Assembly: GCA_026419705.1 (NCBI GenBank)
Contig: JANZYY010000329.1
Span: forward strand, 1 to 5,945
Direction of reading: 5' to 3'
From: Fischerella sp.
GTDB lineage: Bacteria > Cyanobacteriota > Cyanobacteriia > Cyanobacteriales > Nostocaceae
Length of the DNA: 5,945 nucleotides
Each line of letters opens with the position of its first letter. Within the stretch, counting starts at the first letter, position 1. This document shows positions 1 to 5,484 of this stretch, piece by piece. The position numbers and the translations under genes were made by a program. Below the pieces are notes generated by a model that ran no database searches, had not been told where the DNA came from, and was given only the letters and a program-made list of their open reading frames with translations.

Positions 1-1154
1 AATCCCAACAAAGCACCGGCTAAACCCTCCCTGACAATCACCTGCACTGGTCCCCCCAGAGAGCGAATTTCTTCAGTATTCATCCCGCGAATAACCACTG
101 TGGAGGATTGAGCACCAACATTACCACCAGTACCAGTCAACAAAGGAATAAACGCCGCCAGCACCACTACTTTTGCCAAAATCTCCTCTTGCGACTTAAT
201 AATCGTGCCAGTGATGGTATTAGCGATCAGTAAGACAAACAACCACACAACCCGCTTGCGGGCAATTGTTAATAAATCTGACTGAAAATAGCTGTCGCCA
301 CCAGTCTGGACACCACCACCCACAGTGTAGATATCTTCGGTGTTTTCCTCTTGGAGAATATCAATAACATCATCCACAGTGATAATACCCACAAGACGCT
401 GTTCTCGATCCACCACAGGTACAGCCAAAAAATCGTATCTTTGGATTAATCTGGCTACTTCTTCCCGATCTGTATCCGTCTGGACAAACAACACATCGCG
501 GGTCATAATCTCGCCGATCGTTTGTTCAGGTTGAGATGTTACCAATTCGCGCAGCGATAAAATCCCGGTTAAACGTCTAGCCGCATCCGTCACGTAAAGA
601 TAGTAAATCATCTCGCTAGCATTAGCTAAGCGACGAATTCTCTCCAGAGCTTCCGCCACGGTCATATTTTCTTTCAAAGATATTAACTCTGGTGTCATAA
701 TCCGCCCAGCAGTACCAGCTTCATAGCCCAACAGTTGGGCGGTAAATGCTCGTTGGGCTGGACTAAGCTGTTCTAATAGACGATTGACAATTTTTGCTGG
801 TAATTCGTCAAATAACTTGGCTCGGTCATCCGGCGACATCCGATCGACAATATCAAGAACTTCCTGACTTCTTAATTCTTCAATCAGCCGTTCTTGGACG
901 CTATAGTCTAGATATTCATAAACCTCGATCGCCTCATCTTTAGAAAGCAAGCGAAAAGCGATGGCGTGCATTGTCTCTGGTAACCCTTCAATCGCCTCAG
1001 CAATATCCACAGGTTGCACAGGTACTAGAATGGCTTTTGCTCCCCGCAAGTCCCCCACTTCTAGCAAACTTTGCAGCTGTGCTCTGACTAAATCTCGCAA
1101 TTCTCTGCGTGACACATCTTGGAGAGCAGAAGTATTACCGTTTGGAGTTTGCAT
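1..1154 (-). CDS. mgtE: Magnesium transporter MgtE, C-terminus cut by window edge
   Basis: MgtE is a dimeric, Mg2+-gated magnesium channel of the inner membrane; its cytosolic domains sense Mg2+ and close the pore when magnesium is sufficient. Translating the minus strand from the ATG at 1154 gives 384 open residues. They show an MgtE_N helical domain (about 16-145, with MSPDDRA at 106-112), a first CBS domain from M153 (IMTPELISL), a second CBS domain from M217 (IMTRDVLF), a connecting helix, TM1 (about 302-320), TM2 (about 326-345) and the start of TM3 with VREGLAGALLG. The family pore signature LTGTGGNVGAQS, with N345 and Q349, ends TM2. The remaining helices, including the conserved pore aspartate near the C-terminus known from Thermus MgtE, lie outside the window. 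The start is the first in-frame ATG after a TAA 33 bases upstream; no clear Shine-Dalgarno site is visible. Family assignment is very secure. Confidence 0.95.
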   Translation of the reverse strand, partial: MQTPNGNTSALQDVSRRELRDLVRAQLQSLLEVGDLRGAKAILVPVQPVDIAEAIEGLPETMHAIAFRLLSKDEAIEVYEYLDYSVQERLIEELRSQEVLDIVDRMSPDDRAKLFDELPAKIVNRLLEQLSPAQRAFTAQLLGYEAGTAGRIMTPELISLKENMTVAEALERIRRLANASEMIYYLYVTDAARRLTGILSLRELVTSQPEQTIGEIMTRDVLFVQTDTDREEVARLIQRYDFLAVPVVDREQRLVGIITVDDVIDILQEENTEDIYTVGGGVQTGGDSYFQSDLLTIARKRVVWLFVLLIANTITGTIIKSQEEILAKVVVLAAFIPLLTGTGGNVGAQSSTVVIRGMNTEEIRSLGGPVQVIVREGLAGALLG

Positions 1155-1270
1155 AACAACAACGAGGATGATGCGGAAGTAGAAACTTTACCAAAACCCA
1201 CAATGTGGAACTTAGGTACTTGCACCAAACGTATGCGAAGTTTAGGCAATCATCTTGGACTTGCAACAAA

Positions 1271-1288
1271 ATACGACTATGGTCGTAT
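1271..1288. promoter_or_regulatory. Perfect 7-bp inverted repeat, possible operator
   Basis: ATACGAC, a 4-base spacer TATG, then GTCGTAT form a perfect inverted repeat. It lies 117-134 bases upstream of the mgtE start codon and about 290 upstream of rsmG. The short spacing fits a dimeric repressor site or a small RNA hairpin in the mgtE leader. A functional role is only inferred. Confidence 0.25.
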
Positions 1289-1345
1289 AGATCGACAATT
1301 CCAAGAGTGACGGATAGTTACAAGCATCAGATAGTAGAATTGAGT

Positions 1346-1353
1346 GCGATCGC
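1346..1353. repeat. HIP1 octamer GCGATCGC
   Basis: An exact copy of the highly iterated palindrome of cyanobacteria. Further exact copies are at 1888-1895 (in rsmG), 2853-2860 (in the superoxide dismutase gene) and 5277-5284 (intergenic). Four copies in under 6 kb is far above chance for an 8-mer and is the main lineage marker here. Confidence 0.9.
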
Positions 1354-1373
1354 GAAGCCTAACTACTTATCGA

Positions 1374-1387
1374 ACTCAAAATTGAGT
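1374..1387. repeat. Small inverted repeat ACTCAA-AA-TTGAGT
   Basis: Six-base arms with a two-base spacer. A further TTGAGT at 1340-1345 could pair with the same ACTCAA arm, giving two alternative pairings. The site lies about 190 bases upstream of rsmG. No function is apparent; a chance palindrome in AT-rich DNA is possible. Confidence 0.3.
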
Positions 1388-1578
1388 CATCTGGACGGTG
1401 TCGCAGTCTCAGAGATAACGAATTATCCTGGAAGGGAATTAATTTAAATTTTACAGGCAATCTACTGTTGGCAAAACTATCCCCGGAACAATTAATCAGT
1501 TACAAGTTGCTTACAAAGCAGAAATTCACAAACTAGCAACATATCGTTAGAGAGCGAAAATCAGTTAATGAAGTAATT

Positions 1579-2340
1579 ATGAACACCTCAATTATGCCTT
1601 TATTGCCAGAAATGACGGATGTATGGCAGCAAACTCTCAATTGGCGACCAAGCGTACAACAGCAAGCACAATTGCAGCGGCTGTATGAATTAATTCTAGA
1701 AGGAAACCAAAAGCTAAATTTAACTCGTATTACCGATCCTCAGGAATTTTGGGAAAAACATCTCTGGGATTCTCTGCGAGGAGTTGCACCGCTGTTAAGG
1801 GATGGGGTGATGGGGGGAGATCGCGAAGAGTTTTCCCCTGCTTTCATTGACATTGGTACAGGCGCGGGTTTTCCCGGTATCCCAGTAGCGATCGCCTTAC
1901 CAAACTGCAGTATTACACTACTGGATTCTACTCGCAAAAAAATAGCTTTTATTGAAAAAATACTACCATTCCTCGAACTAACCAATGTCAAATTATTAAC
2001 TGGTAGAGTTGAAGAAATAGGACAGCAACCCCACCACCGCGAAAACTATGACGTGGCGACAATCCGTGCTGTGGCGACAGCCTCAGTTTGTGCCGAATAT
2101 GCTCTACCATTACTCAAACAAGATGGCTTAGCCATAATTTACCGGGGTAATTGGACAGGAGATGAAAATAAGGCTCTGGAAAATGCTGTGAAGCAGCTAG
2201 GTGGTGTAATTGAATCAATCGAAAAATTTACCACTCCCTTAAGTCATAGTATCCGTCACTGTTTGTATTTACGGAAGGTTGCAGCTACACCAGCTAAATT
2301 TCCCCGTCCTGTTGGTGTACCTACACAAAAACCACTTTAG
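1579..2340 (+). CDS. rsmG: 16S rRNA (guanine-527-N7) methyltransferase RsmG
   Basis: RsmG (GidB) uses S-adenosylmethionine to methylate N7 of G527 in the 530 loop of 16S rRNA, in the cytoplasm; in several bacteria its loss gives low-level streptomycin resistance. The 253-residue protein has the family's N-terminal helices with NQKLNLTRI (43-51) and HLWDSL (61-66). The SAM-binding motif DIGTGAGFPG (91-100) follows, then the acidic LLDS (114-117, D116), the TGRVEEI segment (141-147), the TIRAVA motif (161-166), and a typical basic tail RPVGVPTQKPL at the end. Length is normal to slightly long, owing to a Gly-rich linker (about 75-88) before the SAM motif. ATG 1579 is the first in-frame start; M6 (1594) and M12 (1612) are possible alternatives, since no strong ribosome binding site decides between them. 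The gene appears monocistronic, as its neighbours point the other way. Confidence 0.95.
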   Translation: MNTSIMPLLPEMTDVWQQTLNWRPSVQQQAQLQRLYELILEGNQKLNLTRITDPQEFWEKHLWDSLRGVAPLLRDGVMGGDREEFSPAFIDIGTGAGFPGIPVAIALPNCSITLLDSTRKKIAFIEKILPFLELTNVKLLTGRVEEIGQQPHHRENYDVATIRAVATASVCAEYALPLLKQDGLAIIYRGNWTGDENKALENAVKQLGGVIESIEKFTTPLSHSIRHCLYLRKVAATPAKFPRPVGVPTQKPL

Positions 2341-2341
2341 A

Positions 2342-2400
2342 GTTGTCCTTTGTCCTTCGTTAGTCGTCTACAGGAACAGATGCTAAGGACATAGGACAAC
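2342..2400. terminator. Long hairpin directly after rsmG
   Basis: The arms GTTGTCCTTTGTCCTT (2342-2357) and AAGGACATAGGACAAC (2385-2400) are reverse complements with one central mismatch, enclosing a 27-base loop. The stem begins two bases after the rsmG stop codon. It lacks a following T-run, so it is not a textbook Rho-independent terminator. It may end or stabilise the rsmG transcript. The repeated TTGTCCT/TTGTCCTT unit resembles cyanobacterial heptamer repeats. Confidence 0.4.
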
Positions 2401-2440
2401 AAAGCTAATCTTTAATCTTGGCGTTGCATATTTACGGGAT

Positions 2441-2476
2441 GAATTTATTTTCTATGACAAATAGAAAATTCAATTC
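2441..2476. terminator. AT-rich hairpin between convergent genes
   Basis: ATTTTCTAT (2447-2455) and ATAGAAAAT (2461-2469) form a perfect 9-bp stem with loop GACAA. Outer GAATT (2441-2445) and AATTC (2472-2476) extend it past a small bulge. The hairpin lies 64 bases beyond the superoxide dismutase stop and about 100 beyond the rsmG stop, where a bidirectional terminator is expected. No T-run follows on either strand, so the call is tentative. Confidence 0.35.
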
Positions 2477-2499
2477 TTAGTGTCTTAGTGACTTAGTGG
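2476..2499. repeat. Three tandem copies of an 8-base unit CTTAGTGN
   Basis: CTTAGTGT, CTTAGTGA and CTTAGTGG follow each other without a gap. Only the eighth base varies. This is a short tandem repeat between the two convergent genes, of the kind abundant between genes in Nostocales. No coding role. Confidence 0.7.
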
Positions 2500-2539
2500 T
2501 TTAATCTACCCTGCACCTTTGACTTACTCACTAGTAGTA

Positions 2540-3307
2540 TTAAACCTTTTGGGCGATTGCGAAGCGCCTGTTGATTTCATCCCAGTTAACCACATTCCAC
2601 CAAGCATTCAAATAATCATTGCGGCGGTTTTGATACTTGAGATAATAGGCATGTTCCCAAACGTCATTGCCCATAATCGGATACTTGCCCTCCATGAGGG
2701 GAGTATCTTGGTTTGCCGTACTCATAACCTCAAGCTTACCATTTGGATTGCGGACAAGCCAAACCCAACCGCTACCAAAACGCTTACTACCAGCTTCATT
2801 GAACTGCTTTTTAAATTCTGCAAAACTGCCAAAGTTTTGTTTGATTGCGGTTGCGATCGCTCCTGTTGGTGCACCACCACCCTTGGGTTTCATAATTCTC
2901 CAAAACATCGAGTGATTTACATGACCGCCACCATTGTTACGTACTGTTGTACGAATATCTTCGGGTACGCTACTCAGGTTACGCAATAAATCTTCAACAG
3001 TTCTGTTTTTGAGTTGTGGGTACTTGTCTAATGCTGCATTCAGATTTTTTACATAGGTAGCATGGTGTTTGTCATGATGGAACCGCATCGTAGCCGTATC
3101 AATATACGGTTCTAAAGCATTGAAAGCATAAGGCAAAGCTGGTAGTTGGATTGCTACTTTGCTGCTCGCAGTTGCTGGCTTGGGGGTAGCAGCAGTAATT
3201 GTTGAGGAAGGATTTTCACCATTCTCTGCGGAAGCGCAAGCATCTAATACAAAAGCAGCAGCACTTGCTCCCACCAAAAACAAGAAATACCGACGATTCA
3301 GAGCCAT
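2540..3307 (-). CDS. sodA: Manganese superoxide dismutase with N-terminal export/anchor signal
   Basis: The enzyme converts superoxide to oxygen and hydrogen peroxide. Residues 55-255 form a complete Fe/Mn-SOD fold. Metal ligands are H77 (RFHHDKHH), H132 (VNHSMFW), D215 and H219 (DVWEHAYY), with second-sphere H81 and Y85. G128 in GGGHVNHS together with Q200 in TANQDTPL is the manganese-type arrangement (E. coli MnSOD G77/Q146); iron enzymes place the glutamine differently. Residues 1-24 are an export signal: NRRYFLF resembles a twin-arginine motif, a hydrophobic stretch follows, and LDAC ending at C24 resembles a lipobox with an atypical -2 Asp. A Ser/Thr/Pro linker (31-50) joins this to the enzyme. 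Membrane-targeted MnSODs with such leaders are known in Anabaena. The site of action is therefore probably the thylakoid lumen or periplasmic face, while anchor versus cleaved signal is undecided. ATG 3307 is chosen because it includes the whole signal; no clear ribosome binding site is visible. Confidence 0.95.
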   Translation of the reverse strand: MALNRRYFLFLVGASAAAFVLDACASAENGENPSSTITAATPKPATASSKVAIQLPALPYAFNALEPYIDTATMRFHHDKHHATYVKNLNAALDKYPQLKNRTVEDLLRNLSSVPEDIRTTVRNNGGGHVNHSMFWRIMKPKGGGAPTGAIATAIKQNFGSFAEFKKQFNEAGSKRFGSGWVWLVRNPNGKLEVMSTANQDTPLMEGKYPIMGNDVWEHAYYLKYQNRRNDYLNAWWNVVNWDEINRRFAIAQKV

Positions 3308-3378
3308 ATTAGTTTTTTAAAGCAAATAAATCAGTGAAATTTGTTGGTAGTTTTTATTTTCTTAGATTAAGCACCCGA

Positions 3379-3384
3379 ATCATA
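3379..3384 (-). promoter_or_regulatory. Possible -10 element for the dismutase gene
   Basis: On the minus strand this reads TATGAT, close to the TATAAT consensus, about 72 bases upstream of the start codon. No matching -35 hexamer is seen at 16-18 bases, so this is a weak candidate. Confidence 0.2.
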
Positions 3385-3406
3385 AGCGATTTTGGATATG
3401 AAATTT

Positions 3407-3483
3407 AGTCATTAGTCATTGGTTATTTGTTAGTGGTTGTACAGACGTGCCATGGTACGTCTGTACATTAGTTAGTGGTTAGT
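3407..3483. repeat. Short tandem repeats (TAGTCAT / GTTAGTG type) on both sides of a palindrome
   Basis: TTAGTCATTAGTCATTGGTT and the following ATTTGTTAGTGGTT, before the palindrome, and TTAGTTAGTGGTTAGTGG after it, are runs of degenerate 7-base units. They match the style of the short tandemly repeated repetitive sequences of heterocystous cyanobacteria. The palindrome at 3438-3467 interrupts this run. Confidence 0.6.
3438..3467. repeat. 30-base near-perfect palindrome
   Basis: The left arm TGTACAGACGT (3438-3448) is the exact reverse complement of ACGTCTGTACA (3457-3467). The centre is CCATGG, and the single non-complementary pair (G3449/T3456) would be a G-U wobble in RNA. Related palindromes of the type GTAGAGACGT...ACGTCTCTAC are, from general knowledge, dispersed in many copies in Nostoc genomes. 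I infer a dispersed repeat rather than a regulator site or a terminator, as no T-run follows. Confidence 0.65.
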
Positions 3484-3509
3484 GGGCAAGGCGCAATGGG
3501 CAAGGCGCA
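3484..3509. repeat. Direct repeat of GGGCAAGGCGCA
   Basis: Two exact 12-base copies at 3484-3495 and 3498-3509 (period 14), followed by a degenerate GGGGCAT. The downstream TGCCCAATGCCCACT (3538-3552) is partly complementary: TGCCCACT at 3545-3552 pairs with AGTGGGCA at 3481-3488. An imperfect long hairpin could therefore form. This looks like an intergenic repeat of the GGGCATTGGGCAT type common in Nostocales. Confidence 0.55.
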
Positions 3510-3751
3510 TGGGGCATAGTAAAAATCAGTACTTCAATGCCCAATGCCCACTCTCCCATCTTTCTCTGCCCTTTCTCGATAAAGCGGTTATTGCGAGATT
3601 TTGTCCGGAATTGAGCAACTATCGCATGTACCTCTGTAAAATAAAGACTCCGCATATGGGATAATTGGGTCAATTTTTAGATTTATCCACAGAATTTAAA
3701 AAAGTGAGATTAATTATATTTGCCCATTTTATACTTATATTAAAATGACTT

Positions 3752-4984
3752 ATGAACTTAATTTTTCTTAAATATTGGCAATTAGGAATTGGCTTTTTAC
3801 TACTTTCAGTTACTGGTTTGGTAATTTGGCAACAGCAAAATATATCTCGCATTCTAGACATATTTAGCGTGCTGTCAGAAGGTAAAGAGTGGTCATTGCA
3901 ACTAAAAACTCCTGAAGATTTACTTGCATATATTATTGCTCATTCCAATGATGTTTCCCTAGTTGCCTATGAAATTGGCAATTATGCAAATGGTATTTTT
4001 TTCAACGCTGATAAAAAACGCCCCCTTGCTTCGACTATTAAAATTCTTGTACTAGCAGAATATGCTCGCCAATTAGAGCGGGGAATTCTGTCGCCGGATC
4101 AGTTAGTAAATCTGCGTGATATTGAAATTTATTACCTGCCTGGTACTGATGGTAACGCCCATCCTAATGCTGTCAAGGAATTAAGAAGAAAGGGATATAT
4201 CAATACAGCAAATCAAATTGAGTTGCAACACATTCCCTGGGCAATGATTCGTTACAGCGATAACGCTGCAACTGATTACTTAATCGAGCGCTTGCAACGG
4301 AAAAATATAGAGAAATTACTAGTGGAATTATCAATGGAAAATCAAGATATTCCACTGCCAATTATTGGTCAATTTTTAAGCTGGAGTAACCATACATTTA
4401 GCAATACAGTTAGCGAACGACTTGAAATTTACCAAAATATGCAGCCCCAGGAATATGCAGATGAAGTTTATAACCTGACCGATATGTGGCGGAGTGACCA
4501 AGAGTTTCGTTCCCAAGCAACCAAGTACATAAAGTCAAAAAAATGGTTGAATTTTCAAGAGCAAAAAGCGATGTCTCAAGCCTTGAATTGTCGTGGTACA
4601 GCCAGAAAGTATGCCCAAATTATGGAAAAAATATATAGTGGTTTATTCATCTCCCCAGGTGCGGGAAAAATCATGCGCGAATACTTGGAATGGGCAATGG
4701 AATTTCCTAGCAATCAACAAGAATTTGATGCTTTTGGTGCTAAAGGAGGAAGTTTGGCAGGTATCATAACTGAAGCGTGGTATGTCAAACCGAAAAAGGC
4801 AAAAAATGCCAGAGTATTTGCTTTATTCTTGGAAAACATGCCCGCTGGTGTTTGGTTGCAGATGATGCAAAATTATATTCACCAGGAATTTGGATATCAG
4901 CTTTTGGTTGACGAAAATTTTTTTGATTTAGTCAGTCATAGATTGTCATCTATCGAGTTACAAACACCTAAAGACGTGGGTTAA
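3752..4984 (+). CDS. Membrane-anchored class A beta-lactamase-like serine hydrolase
   Basis: The 410-residue protein belongs to the penicillin-recognising serine hydrolases, closest in layout to the class A beta-lactamase/DD-peptidase group. A single hydrophobic segment (about 11-27) after a short lysine-containing head should anchor it with the enzyme outside the cytoplasm. The active-site motifs are S94-T-I-K97 (nucleophile and lysine), S169-D-N171, and K331-G-G333 in FGAKGGSLAG. A helical GTARKYAQIMEKI segment (282-294) is also typical. The class A Glu166 equivalent, expected about 34-36 residues after SDN, is not evident: residues 202-212 contain no glutamate. Fast beta-lactam hydrolysis is therefore doubtful, and a role in peptidoglycan processing or as a slow esterase/peptidase is more likely. 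About 110 residues between SDN and the C-terminal half include a charged stretch (218-272), longer than usual. ATG 3752 gives the complete anchor. The gene appears to stand alone, between two large gaps. Confidence 0.85.
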   Translation: MNLIFLKYWQLGIGFLLLSVTGLVIWQQQNISRILDIFSVLSEGKEWSLQLKTPEDLLAYIIAHSNDVSLVAYEIGNYANGIFFNADKKRPLASTIKILVLAEYARQLERGILSPDQLVNLRDIEIYYLPGTDGNAHPNAVKELRRKGYINTANQIELQHIPWAMIRYSDNAATDYLIERLQRKNIEKLLVELSMENQDIPLPIIGQFLSWSNHTFSNTVSERLEIYQNMQPQEYADEVYNLTDMWRSDQEFRSQATKYIKSKKWLNFQEQKAMSQALNCRGTARKYAQIMEKIYSGLFISPGAGKIMREYLEWAMEFPSNQQEFDAFGAKGGSLAGIITEAWYVKPKKAKNARVFALFLENMPAGVWLQMMQNYIHQEFGYQLLVDENFFDLVSHRLSSIELQTPKDVG

Positions 4985-5321
4985 TTAGCTCAGAGGATGT
5001 TTGAAAAGTTATTTTACTTTTTTCATCTTAAGAAACCCTATGCTCCAGGTTAGATATTTATACATAGAAACGGATTTTCGGCGCACTGCTTACCCTTAAA
5101 ACTTGCTAATCTATCGTTTGAACGGGCTACCAGTGTTGAATGTACTCTTAATCCAAAGGTTTTGACAGAACTGAAATAACCAAGAAATTTATGTGGGGTT
5201 GTGTCTGGAATTGCCAGTACTACCTCAAATACTATTGAATGGTAGCAACAGCGGACATTTTGTCGCGATGGAATTAGCGATCGCCCCAAGCTATCGATGT
5301 GAAATCATCTTCATACAATTG

Positions 5322-5341
5322 ATTCACCCTGTTGGGTGAAT
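5322..5341 (+). other. Perfect 8-bp stem-loop
   Basis: ATTCACCC (5322-5329) and GGGTGAAT (5334-5341) enclose a TGTT loop. The right arm overlaps TGGGTG (5333-5338), which could instead pair with CACCCA at 5349-5354. Two mutually exclusive hairpins are thus possible in an RNA read on the plus strand, about 145-165 bases before the PAS gene start. Confidence 0.45.
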
Positions 5342-5371
5342 ACGGCTGCACCCAGCAGAATCTACTCTAAA

Positions 5372-5418
5372 AGGTGGAGGATATTTAACTTTTAACCCTT
5401 ACCTCCACCTAGATTTTT
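5372..5418 (+). terminator. Terminator-like hairpin upstream of the PAS gene
   Basis: AGGTGGAGG (5372-5380) and CCTCCACCT (5402-5410) form a perfect, GC-rich 9-bp stem with a 21-base AT-rich loop, followed by AGATTTTT ending at 5418. Stem plus T-run fit a Rho-independent terminator on the plus strand, although cyanobacteria use such terminators less regularly. It ends 67 bases before the PAS gene start. It could stop an upstream transcript, end a small RNA, or attenuate the PAS gene. Confidence 0.5.
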
Positions 5419-5484
5419 GTAAAAATTCTATTTATTGTTTGCCACCATTCATCAATCACTTTTTTTATATATAAAAATTAAAGA

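Larger units (their letters stand above)
1155..1578. other. Divergent intergenic region mgtE / rsmG
   Basis: This 424-base gap must hold the promoters of both flanking genes, but no convincing -35/-10 pair stands out. It contains two small inverted repeats (1271-1288 and 1374-1387), one HIP1 site, and a plus-strand frame from about 1382 to 1533 without a start codon (see findings). The open frames starting at 1119 and 1205 overlap mgtE or the gap, have atypical composition and resemble no family I know, so I do not call them genes. Confidence 0.6.
3308..3751. other. Repeat-rich divergent intergenic region
   Basis: This 444-base gap separates the dismutase gene from the serine hydrolase gene. 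From left to right it holds an AT-rich dismutase leader (3308-3400), TAGTCAT-like tandem repeats flanking a 30-base palindrome (3407-3483), a GGGCAAGGCGCA double repeat with complementary GC-rich sequence (3484-3557), and an AT-rich stretch before the hydrolase start with one DnaA-box-like TTATCCACA at 3683-3691. The opposed short open frames at 3479-3673 are built from repeat sequence and are not credible genes. Confidence 0.6.
4985..5484. other. 500-base intergenic region before the PAS gene
   Basis: No convincing gene is seen. The left part (4985-5050) has a weak AT-rich hairpin (AAAAGT 5004-5009 with ACTTTT 5016-5021) that might end the hydrolase transcript. The middle (5050-5289) has a minus-strand open frame of 79 codons with no recognisable family, probably fortuitous. 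The right part (5277-5420) holds a HIP1 site and three hairpin elements, the last terminator-like. The final 60 bases are AT-rich and likely contain the PAS gene promoter (TATATA at 5466-5471), but no good -35 is visible. Confidence 0.55.

Noticed and set aside
2519..2989. Plus-strand open frame of 156 codons opposite the dismutase gene
   Set aside because: It lies antisense to a complete, well-conserved superoxide dismutase; its length is a by-product of that gene's codon use.
3407..3552. Repeated units suggesting a CRISPR array
   Set aside because: The units are 7-14 bases, directly adjacent or differently spaced, with no 24-40-base repeats and unique spacers and no cas genes.
3479..3673. 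Overlapping short open frames on both strands in the repeat mosaic
   Set aside because: Much of their sequence is repeat DNA (GGGCAAGGCGCA, GCCCAATGCCCA); they show no domain or plausible translation start.
3683..3691. Perfect DnaA-box-like TTATCCACA, with rsmG (gidB) elsewhere in the window, hinting at a replication origin
   Set aside because: I noticed only one box, there is no dnaA or dnaN gene, and in cyanobacteria gidB is not a reliable origin marker.
4982..4998. TTAGCTCAGAGG resembles the D-arm of a tRNA
   Set aside because: No acceptor stem partner, anticodon arm or GGTTCGAATCC-like T-arm follows within 90 bases; the resemblance is local.
5050..5289. Minus-strand open frame of 79 codons between the hydrolase and PAS genes
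   Set aside because: The translation resembles no family I recognise, has atypical composition (many Cys, His and Ser), and no ribosome binding site is visible.
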